Of a stretch of 5,377 nucleotides of DNA, positions 1 through 5,377 are shown in pieces. The notes beneath the pieces were generated by a model. It saw only the letters and a program-made list of their open reading frames with translations, did no database searches and had not been told where the DNA came from. Source of the stretch: an uncultured Hyphomicrobiales bacterium (GTDB lineage: Bacteria > Pseudomonadota > Alphaproteobacteria > Rhizobiales > Beijerinckiaceae); assembly GCA_903932565.1 (NCBI GenBank), contig CAIZGQ010000778.1, forward strand, positions 1-5,377. Direction: 5' to 3'. Each line of letters starts with the position of its first letter. Within the stretch, counting starts at the first letter, position 1. The translations under genes and the position numbers were made by a program.

Positions 1-10
1 AGACCATACC

Positions 11-433
11 ATGGCCATCCAGCGCACCTTTTCGATCCTGAAGCCCGATGCGACCCGTCGCAACCTGACCGGCAAGATCAACGCCAAGATCGAAGACGCG
101 GGCCTGCGCATCATCGCGCAGAAGCGTATCCACATGACCAAGGCGCAGGCTGAGGAATTTTACGGCGTGCATCGCGAGCGTCCCTTCTTCGGCGAGCTCG
201 TTCAGTTCATGACCTCGGAGCCCGTTGTTGTGCAGGTCCTCGAAGGCCACGACGCCGTGATCCGTTATCGCGATGTGATGGGTGCGACCAACCCGGCCAA
301 CGCCGCCGCCGGCACGATCCGCAAGGACTTCGCGCTGTCAGTTGGCGAAAACTCGGTTCACGGTTCGGATGCGCCCGAAACAGCTGCTGTCGAAATCGCA
401 CAGTTCTTCAAGCCGGAAGAAATTGTCGGCTAA
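11..433 (+). CDS. ndk: Nucleoside diphosphate kinase (Ndk)
   Basis: This 140-residue cytoplasmic enzyme transfers the gamma-phosphate of ATP to other (deoxy)nucleoside diphosphates through a phosphohistidine intermediate, balancing the NTP and dNTP pools. The family signature is intact: the N-terminal FSILKPDA strand and the active-site segment NSVHGSD, with His117 as the phosphorylated residue. The nucleotide-contacting residues known in the family are all present at the expected spacing: Lys11, Tyr51, Phe59, Arg87, Thr93, Arg104 and Asn114. The length is normal for bacterial Ndk and the gene is complete, ending in TAA. The ATG gives the standard family N-terminus. Only ten bases precede it in the window, so the ribosome binding site and promoter are mostly out of view; the AGA at bases 1-3 could be the end of a GGAGA-type site. 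A strong terminator follows 41 bases after the stop codon, so this is the last gene of its transcript. Identity is certain in practice. Confidence 0.98.
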   Translation: MAIQRTFSILKPDATRRNLTGKINAKIEDAGLRIIAQKRIHMTKAQAEEFYGVHRERPFFGELVQFMTSEPVVVQVLEGHDAVIRYRDVMGATNPANAAAGTIRKDFALSVGENSVHGSDAPETAAVEIAQFFKPEEIVG

Positions 434-474
434 ATCAAATCCGTTGGCTTATGTCTGACTGATTTCAAGATCGG

Positions 475-501
475 AAAGGGTGGCTCTGGCCGCCCTTTTT
501 T
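475..501 (+). terminator. Rho-independent terminator of ndk
   Basis: AAAGGGTGGC (475-484) pairs with GCCGCCCTTT (489-498) to form a 10-bp stem with one G-U pair and a TCTG loop. The T run 496-501 follows directly on the + strand. This is a textbook intrinsic terminator placed 41 bases after the ndk stop. On the - strand the same hairpin is followed by only a short TTT and then CC, so it would be at best a weak terminator for the converging methyltransferase gene, whose stop codon lies 20 bases away at 522-524. Confidence 0.9.
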
Positions 502-521
502 ATGTCGCAGGGTCGCAAAAC

Positions 522-2057
522 TTAGCCCACCAGCAGCCCGCGCCTGGCAATCTCCTCCAAAGTCTCCAGCACGAGATCTGGGGCAGACACCCCCATGCTG
601 CGCACCAGATGCGTCTTTTCAATCGCGTTTGCGATGATGCCCAAACTGCGGGAGCCATCGACAAGCGGCAAGATCAGACGCTCGGGCGCACTCAAATAGG
701 TGATCTCGTGACGCAGATTGGCCGTGCTGGCGGAGCCACGCTGGGCGTCGCGCCGTGCCACCTCAAACAGCTTTGGCTTCAGGCTGAGGCTCGCAAGCGC
801 CTCAACCGGCTCTGTTGAGACATCAACGAGCCCAACGGTCAGCATGCGGAAGATGGCGTCCGCCGCCATCTCGCGATCCGCCCCTTCCATGTCATAGGTC
901 AGGTCGTCCAGCGTCGAGGAGGCGGGCAGGCGGGCGATCAGCCGCTCAATGGCAAGCGCGGCGTTGGGGTCGGGCGTGGTGATGGACCGACCGACCCCGT
1001 CTGCCCAGCACCGCAGCTTGGGGTCATCGGGGTGCGTCTCCGCAAGGTCGAGGGGGGCGATCAGGTGTAGCCCCTCCATCGCCTCGGGCACCAGGGCCCG
1101 GTTGATATGTGCCGCGTTGGCCGCGTGGACCAGCAACGTTTGCCGGAACGTGCGGCCGTTGACGAGATCGAGCATGTGCTCGACCGCCAGCAGCTTGTTG
1201 TCAACAAAGCCCCGCAGTTCGGCTGCAATTTCAGAATTGCCGTTTTCCGGCAGCATCGTGAAAAGCTCGGCCTCACCTAGATAAGAAAGGTTGAACGCCT
1301 CCGCCGCAGCCATGAATGTGGGGAACGTGCAGGGCGCGTTGTGCGTCTCCAGAAACTCGTGGCCAAGATAATCGTCGCTGGCTTCCGACAGGCGATGGGC
1401 CTCCTGCCGCCACAGCTTGCCCCAGATGCTGTCAGCATCCGTGCCGCGCTTCATCAAATCGAGCAACATGCGCGCGCGGATCAGCTTTTGCCGCGGGTTT
1501 GACTCCAGCGATGTGACGCTGATCAGCGCATCGCGCAGGCCCTGCAGCAAGCGCCAGCCCGGCAACACATTGTAGCTGACATAGGCGATACCATCGGGCG
1601 CCAGATGCCGCTCGATCGTGGATAAGATGGCGCTGCGCACCTCATCGGGCACCCAGGAATAAACCCCGTGGCAGAGGATGTAATCGAAGGTGCCGTCTTC
1701 CGGTTTCAGGCCTTCAACGCCGACATCTCGCAGCTCAATATTCGAAAGCCGCATCGAAAGCGCCCGCGAGCGCCCTTCATTGATCTGAACGCGCGAGGGA
1801 TCAAGCCCGAGAAACAAAGAATGGGGGAACCGCGCCGCGAGTGGGATGAGATGCCCGCCGGAGGCGCAGCCAATCTCCAGCACCCGGGCATGGGACACTT
1901 CCGGCGCAGACAGGCCGAACATGCGGGCAAGTCCCGCGAGCCGTGCTGGCTGCATCTGTGGAAATGGATGCGAGACATAGGGCAGCGCATCGTAATGCGC
2001 GCCCGCGTCAACCGCAGCCTGTGCCAGATCCGACAAGTCATCCCCCGCAGAAACCAT
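522..2057 (-). CDS. Class I SAM-dependent methyltransferase with methyltransferase regulatory domain
   Basis: The 511-residue product is probably cytoplasmic; no signal peptide or membrane segment is visible. Residues 22-34 (YDALPYVSHPFPQ) are the hallmark N-terminal motif of this family. SAM-binding motif I is VLEIGCASGGHL (59-70), with an acidic residue at the end of strand 2 in GLDPS (Asp86). HGVYSWVP (130-137) and YVSYNVLPGW (159-168) are further family motifs. Residues 215-300 match the methyltransferase regulatory domain (PF10119 type), including YLGHEFLE at 230-237 and YLGEAE at 259-264. The C-terminal 200 residues are probably a further family-specific module. Rickettsial protein-lysine methyltransferases that modify outer-membrane protein B have, as I recall, this general architecture and size, so protein methylation is possible, but the substrate here is unknown. 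The ATG at 2055-2057 is the only usual start before the conserved motif, because an in-frame TAG lies 9 bases upstream. No Shine-Dalgarno sequence is visible; a palindrome lies there instead. The gene is divergent from the molybdoenzyme gene. Family assignment is secure, function is not. Confidence 0.9.
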   Translation of the reverse strand: MVSAGDDLSDLAQAAVDAGAHYDALPYVSHPFPQMQPARLAGLARMFGLSAPEVSHARVLEIGCASGGHLIPLAARFPHSLFLGLDPSRVQINEGRSRALSMRLSNIELRDVGVEGLKPEDGTFDYILCHGVYSWVPDEVRSAILSTIERHLAPDGIAYVSYNVLPGWRLLQGLRDALISVTSLESNPRQKLIRARMLLDLMKRGTDADSIWGKLWRQEAHRLSEASDDYLGHEFLETHNAPCTFPTFMAAAEAFNLSYLGEAELFTMLPENGNSEIAAELRGFVDNKLLAVEHMLDLVNGRTFRQTLLVHAANAAHINRALVPEAMEGLHLIAPLDLAETHPDDPKLRCWADGVGRSITTPDPNAALAIERLIARLPASSTLDDLTYDMEGADREMAADAIFRMLTVGLVDVSTEPVEALASLSLKPKLFEVARRDAQRGSASTANLRHEITYLSAPERLILPLVDGSRSLGIIANAIEKTHLVRSMGVSAPDLVLETLEEIARRGLLVG

Positions 2058-2063
2058 AAGATT

Positions 2064-2073
2064 ACGCTAGCGT
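2064..2073. repeat. Perfect palindrome ACGCTAGCGT, possible operator
   Basis: ACGCTAGCGT equals its own reverse complement. Extending it gives the 14-mer TTACGCTAGCGTGA (2062-2075) with one mismatched pair. It lies 7-16 bases before the methyltransferase ATG, exactly where a ribosome binding site would be expected, and it supplies the in-frame TAG that bounds the reading frame. It contains CTAG, a tetranucleotide that is rare in many bacterial genomes. A dimeric repressor site is possible, but a single 10-base palindrome can also arise by chance. Confidence 0.35.
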
Positions 2074-2109
2074 GACTGCCGGCCTGCGCAAAGAGGAGGG
2101 AGCCTGCCA

Positions 2110-2138
2110 TTGCCCCGCCGGAGCGCAAACGGCATGAT
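2110..2138 (+). promoter_or_regulatory. Weak sigma70-like promoter candidate for the molybdoenzyme gene
   Basis: TTGCCC (2110-2115) and CATGAT (2133-2138) are separated by 17 bases. Each hexamer matches four of six consensus positions. Transcription would begin near 2145, leaving a leader of about 25 bases before the ATG at 2171. This is a weak match in GC-rich DNA and could be chance. Confidence 0.2.
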
Positions 2139-2170
2139 TGCACACAGGTTGTCTTCACGGATGCGGTTTC

Positions 2171-4261
2171 ATGAACATCTCTGCCGGGCTGGTCCGCAAA
2201 CGATCCACGTGCCCGCATGACTGCCCCTCGGTCTGCGCGCTGGACGTGGAGGTGATCGATGGCATACGGATCGGCCGCATTCACGGCGCGAAAGAGCAGA
2301 CCTACACCGCTGGAATCGTCTGCGCGAAAGTGGCGCGCTACGCGGAGCGCATTCACCATCCTGATCGCCTGATGCATCCGCTGCGGCGGACCGGCCCCAA
2401 GGGATCCGGGCAGTTTGAACGCATCTCGTGGGACGATGCCCTTCATGACATAGCAGCGCGCTTCAACGCGGCGGAAGCTGAGTATGGCGCAGAGGCTGTC
2501 TGGCCATATCATTACGCTGGCACGATGGGCCTCGTCATGCGCGATGGCATCAATCGCCTGGCCCACACCAAGAAATACTCCCGGTTTTACGGCACAATTT
2601 GCTCAACCATTGCGTGGACAGGGTTTGCGGCCGGCACCGGCAAGGTCGCCGGCGTGGACCCGCGTGAGATGGCCAAATCCGATCTTATTGTGATCTGGGG
2701 CACCAATGCAGTGGCGACACAGGTCAATGTGATGACGCACGCCATCCGCGCCCGCAAAGAGCGGGGTGCGCGTATCGCAGTCATCGACATTTACGACAAT
2801 GCCACGATGCAGCAGGCGGATATCAAGATCATTCTGCGGCCGGGGACAGACGCAGCTTTTGCCTGCGCGATCATGCATGTGTTGTTTCGAGACGGGTTTG
2901 CAGACCGGGCCTATCTTGCCAAATACACCGATTGCCCGGACGAGTTGGAAGCGCATCTTGCCTCGCGCGGACCCGATTGGGCTTCAGCCATTTGCGGGCT
3001 TGAGCCCCAAATGATCGAGGATTTTGCGCATGCCATCGGACGCACGCCCAAAACCTTCTTCCGCCTCGGCTATGGTTTCACACGTTCGCGTAATGGCGCG
3101 GTGCAAATGCATGCCGCCCTCTGCGTGCCAGCGGTGAGTGGAGCCTGGCAGCATGAAGGGGGCGGCGCCTTCTTCAACAATGGCGCGCTCTGGCATCTGG
3201 ACAAAACCCTTGTGCAGGGCATGGATTACCAGGACGAGACGACGCGCCGTCTCGACATGTCGAAGATCGGCTCGATCCTGTGTGGCGAGGCTGAGGCGCT
3301 GAAACATGGCCCGCCCGTGAAAGCGATGCTAATCCAGAACACCAATCCGGTCGCGGTGGCACCGGATCAAACCAAAGTGCGCGCCGGTTTTGCGCGAGAC
3401 GATCTGTTCGTTGCGGTGCATGAGCAATTCATGACCGAGACCGCGCTGATGGCTGACATTGTCCTGCCTGCCACGATGTTTTTGGAGCACGACGATCTCT
3501 ACACTGGCGGCGGGCATCAGTATTTGTCGCTGGGTCTTAAGCTCATCGATCCGCCTGGCGAGTGTCGCTCCAATCATGACGTGCTGGCTGGCATTGCAGC
3601 GCGTGTGGGGGCCCAGCACCGAGGCTTCACGTTGAGCCCGCGCGAAATTTTGGATGAGACGTTGCAGCGCTCCGGCCATGGCGATCTCAACACCTTCGCG
3701 GATGAGATGTGGCGGGATTTACAGCCTGATTTTGAAACGTCGCATTATCTCAACGGTTTTGCGCATGCGGATGGCAAGTTTCATTTCAAGGCAGACTGGA
3801 CGTGCGTTCCCCAATCCAACGATGGGCTGATGGGACCTGTGGCCGACATGCCAAGCCTGCCGGATCATTGGGCCGTCATCGAGGACGCGACACCAGACAC
3901 CCCATTTCGCCTTGCCACCAGCCCAGCGCGCAATTTCCTGAATTCCAGCTTCACCGAAACCGCAACGTCGCGGGTGCGGGAAGGCGAGCCAAGTGTGATG
4001 ATACATCCGGACGATGCAGCCGCATTGTTGATTGCAGATGGCGACCTCGTGCGGCTTGGCAATGCGCGGGGTGAGGCGTTGCGCAAGGCGCAGCTCTTTG
4101 CCGGAGTCCAACGCGGCGTGCTGATTGCGGAATCGATCTTTCCCAACAAATCCCACGCGGACGGGCAAGGGATCAACATGCTGACAAGCGCAGAAGCTGT
4201 TGCGCCGCATGGCGGCGTGGCGTTTCACGACAACGCGGTCTGGCTGCGCCGGGAGGCGTAA
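2171..4261 (+). CDS. Molybdopterin (bis-MGD) oxidoreductase with N-terminal 4Fe-4S domain
   Basis: The product is a 696-residue member of the DMSO reductase / formate dehydrogenase superfamily. Residues 6-60 form the Fe4S4 domain: Cys14, Cys18, Cys22 and Cys51 (C-x3-C-x3-C-x28-C), with Lys53 just after the last Cys, where the family uses a lysine between cluster and pterin. Residues 65-490 form the molybdopterin domain, with WGTNA, LRPGTD and IQNTNPV as cofactor-binding segments. Residues 576-695 are the molydop-binding C-terminal domain (TSPARNFLNSSF, HPDDAA, DGDLVRLGN). Cys144 in YGTICST is the likely metal ligand by position, which is inference. No Tat signal or membrane segment is seen, so it should be cytoplasmic. 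I chose the ATG at 2171 because GGA at 2159-2161 is suitably spaced and the N-terminus then resembles relatives. A TTG at 2138 would add 11 residues. No partner subunit is adjacent. The substrate is unknown. Confidence 0.93.
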   Translation: MNISAGLVRKRSTCPHDCPSVCALDVEVIDGIRIGRIHGAKEQTYTAGIVCAKVARYAERIHHPDRLMHPLRRTGPKGSGQFERISWDDALHDIAARFNAAEAEYGAEAVWPYHYAGTMGLVMRDGINRLAHTKKYSRFYGTICSTIAWTGFAAGTGKVAGVDPREMAKSDLIVIWGTNAVATQVNVMTHAIRARKERGARIAVIDIYDNATMQQADIKIILRPGTDAAFACAIMHVLFRDGFADRAYLAKYTDCPDELEAHLASRGPDWASAICGLEPQMIEDFAHAIGRTPKTFFRLGYGFTRSRNGAVQMHAALCVPAVSGAWQHEGGGAFFNNGALWHLDKTLVQGMDYQDETTRRLDMSKIGSILCGEAEALKHGPPVKAMLIQNTNPVAVAPDQTKVRAGFARDDLFVAVHEQFMTETALMADIVLPATMFLEHDDLYTGGGHQYLSLGLKLIDPPGECRSNHDVLAGIAARVGAQHRGFTLSPREILDETLQRSGHGDLNTFADEMWRDLQPDFETSHYLNGFAHADGKFHFKADWTCVPQSNDGLMGPVADMPSLPDHWAVIEDATPDTPFRLATSPARNFLNSSFTETATSRVREGEPSVMIHPDDAAALLIADGDLVRLGNARGEALRKAQLFAGVQRGVLIAESIFPNKSHADGQGINMLTSAEAVAPHGGVAFHDNAVWLRREA

Positions 4262-4267
4262 TCCCGG
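4249..4267 (+). other. Hairpin over the molybdoenzyme stop codon, doubtful terminator
   Basis: CCGGGA (4249-4254) pairs with TCCCGG (4262-4267) around a 7-base loop that contains the TAA stop, and a G-U pair can extend it by one. There is no T run on either strand, so it does not qualify as an intrinsic terminator. It is the only structure at this tight convergent junction. A second short palindrome, CGGTTGAACCG (4265-4275), overlaps its right arm. Confidence 0.25.
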
Positions 4268-4276
4268 TTGAACCGC

Positions 4277-5377
4277 TCAGCGATGCCGCAGGATCATCGG
4301 CATCCCACCCTTGGGCCGCAACGTGACGCGCTGGATCGGCATCGGCATGTGGTTTGGCGCAAGCTCAAGCCGCACCTTGTGCAGAATGGTGGCGAGCAAA
4401 ATGACGGCTTCCTGCAAGGCGAATCCTTGTCCGATGCAGACCCTCGGACCCGCCCCAAACGGCAGGTAAGCAAAGCGGTCAATGCTTTCGCGATTGCCCG
4501 GCAGAAAGCGAGCCGGGTTGAAATGATCAGGCTCGACCCAGAGCGTTTTATGCCGATGCAAAACGTAAGGTGAAATCACAACCGTCGCGCCAGCTTTCAC
4601 CCGTCGGCCGCAGACCATGTCCGGTTCAATGGCTTCGCGCGAGAGCGTGGCCGCTGGCGGATAGAGGCGCAGCGCCTCGTCGAACACTGCGCGTACAAGC
4701 GGCAGATCATCAAACGTTGCTGCGGTAACAGGACCTTTTGCAAGTGCTGCATCGGCTTCGGCCTCCGCCTGCGCGCGCCATTCAGGATGCTGCGAGAGCA
4801 GGAAGAGCGACCACGTCAATCCATTGGCGGTCGTTTCGTGACCGGCGCCGATGAAGGTCACAATATTGGCGCGGACTTCTTCTTCGGTGAGGCCGAGCCC
4901 GGTTTCAGGATCCGCGGCCTGCAACAGCAGTGTCAGCAGGTCTGGTTTGGCCTGCGGCGCACCCGAATTGGTTGCAAGTTGTGCCCGTCGTTCAGCCACA
5001 ATTTCCCGTACAGCCGTGTCGAGGAAGGTCAGTGCAGGCTTTTTATCCTTGGCGCCAATGCGCGGCACAAAGCGTGGCAAGTCCATCAGGTCAAAGGGGT
5101 GAAGCTCGCCCGTGCTTTCAAAAAAGGCCGACAGCGCTTGCGCAAATTCTGCTGGGTCACGGCCAAGCCCATCAGGAAAGATGGTGCGTTCCAGAACATC
5201 CAGCGCCACCAGCGACATCTCGGATGAAATGTCGAGCCGACGGCCATTGCGCAAGGACCCCCAGCGCTGCATCAGCCAATCGGCAGAGGCGACCATGGAG
5301 GGCAAAAACTCCGCCACGCGGCGCGGCGTGAACAAGGGTGCCAGCGCCCGGCGCTGCGCGCGCCACGTATCCCCATC
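4277..5377 (-). CDS. Cytochrome P450, N-terminus beyond the window edge
   Basis: This is a heme-thiolate monooxygenase, read leftwards and cut by the right edge. The visible 366 residues cover most of the fold. The C-helix WRAQRR is encoded at about 5348-5365. The I-helix oxygen-activation motif AGHETT lies at 4829-4846, the ExxR motif EALR starts at the Glu codon 4676-4678, and the heme loop PFGAGPRVCIG has its Cys ligand at codon 4436-4438. All hallmark residues are present. The frame stays open from 5335 to the edge, reading GDTWRAQRRALAPL, so a TTG near 5335 is not the start; about 90-100 residues are probably missing. The motifs resemble the CYP4/CYP102-like (eukaryote-like) P450 group, which often acts on fatty acids or other hydrophobic molecules, but the substrate cannot be read from sequence. 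It converges on the molybdoenzyme with 15 bases between stops. No ferredoxin or reductase is visible. Confidence 0.95.
   Translation of the reverse strand, partial: DGDTWRAQRRALAPLFTPRRVAEFLPSMVASADWLMQRWGSLRNGRRLDISSEMSLVALDVLERTIFPDGLGRDPAEFAQALSAFFESTGELHPFDLMDLPRFVPRIGAKDKKPALTFLDTAVREIVAERRAQLATNSGAPQAKPDLLTLLLQAADPETGLGLTEEEVRANIVTFIGAGHETTANGLTWSLFLLSQHPEWRAQAEAEADAALAKGPVTAATFDDLPLVRAVFDEALRLYPPAATLSREAIEPDMVCGRRVKAGATVVISPYVLHRHKTLWVEPDHFNPARFLPGNRESIDRFAYLPFGAGPRVCIGQGFALQEAVILLATILHKVRLELAPNHMPMPIQRVTLRPKGGMPMILRHR

Larger units (their letters stand above)
2058..2170. promoter_or_regulatory. Divergent intergenic region between methyltransferase and molybdoenzyme genes
   Basis: These 113 bases must hold the 5' signals of both divergent genes unless one is transcribed from further away. 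Three things are visible: a palindrome at 2064-2073, a GAGGAGGG tract at 2093-2100, and a weak sigma70-like pair at 2110-2138. No good promoter was found for the leftward gene. That these elements act in regulation is inference. Confidence 0.55.

Noticed and set aside
1196..1243. Short inverted repeats TTGTTG/CAACAA and GCAATT/AATTGC
   Set aside because: They lie inside the methyltransferase coding sequence, have 6-bp stems and no associated T run or boundary, so they are likely chance.
480..1516. Open frames of 66-112 codons on the + strand opposite the methyltransferase gene
   Set aside because: They mirror a conserved coding region on the other strand, and the translations have no recognisable motif.
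2138..2170. An 11-residue N-terminal extension of the molybdoenzyme from a TTG start, containing two Cys (CLHGC)
   Set aside because: TTG is a weak start with no Shine-Dalgarno sequence at the right distance. The ATG at 2171 gives the N-terminus expected just before the Fe4S4 motif. The Cys pair is not part of the conserved cluster motif.
1706..2566. A 286-codon open frame on the - strand
   Set aside because: It overlaps the methyltransferase gene in a shifted frame and runs antisense to the molybdoenzyme gene. Its translation shows no family motif and it looks like a GC-rich shadow frame.
3719..4228. A 169-codon open frame antisense to the molybdoenzyme gene
   Set aside because: It lies wholly inside a well-supported gene and its translation shows no recognisable domain.
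4787..5331. Open frames of 83-146 codons on the + strand opposite the P450 gene
   Set aside because: They are antisense to conserved P450 motifs, overlap each other in different frames, and show no domain or ribosome binding site of note.
5333..5335. TTG as the start of the P450 gene
   Set aside because: The frame stays open upstream to the window edge and encodes the conserved C-helix WRAQRR, so the true start lies outside the window.

Overview
The window looks like a chromosomal segment of an alphaproteobacterium. It is GC-rich, its nucleoside diphosphate kinase resembles alphaproteobacterial Ndk, and its molybdopterin oxidoreductase belongs to a cytoplasmic type (N-terminal TCPHDCPSVCAL motif) that I associate with alphaproteobacteria. 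The genus cannot be fixed from the sequence alone. No rRNA, tRNA, CRISPR array, insertion sequence, integrase or phage gene was seen.

Layout, left to right. (1) 11-433 (+): ndk, a complete housekeeping gene, followed at 475-501 by a clear rho-independent terminator. (2) 522-2057 (-): a 511-residue SAM-dependent methyltransferase with a 'methyltransferase regulatory' domain, read towards ndk, so the terminator lies between two converging genes. (3) 2058-2170: a divergent intergenic region of 113 bases holding a perfect 10-base palindrome, a weak sigma70-like promoter candidate and a strong Shine-Dalgarno-like AGGAGG that is not placed to serve the next annotated gene. (4) 2171-4261 (+): a 696-residue molybdopterin (bis-MGD) oxidoreductase with an N-terminal 4Fe-4S motif and no Tat signal. 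(5) 4277-5377 (-): a cytochrome P450 whose 5' end lies beyond the right edge. It converges on the oxidoreductase with only 15 bases between the stop codons.

Apart from ndk, the window holds three enzymes of different chemistry: a methyltransferase, a molybdenum or tungsten oxidoreductase and a heme-thiolate monooxygenase. The methyltransferase and oxidoreductase are divergently transcribed and could share regulation. The P450 is convergent and cannot be in an operon with either. No redox partner (ferredoxin, ferredoxin reductase, iron-sulfur or membrane subunit) is encoded in the window for either redox enzyme. Nothing here proves a shared pathway, and I found no convincing evidence of a wholly new system. 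The best leads are the unassigned substrates of the methyltransferase and the molybdoenzyme, and the small signals in the divergent region.
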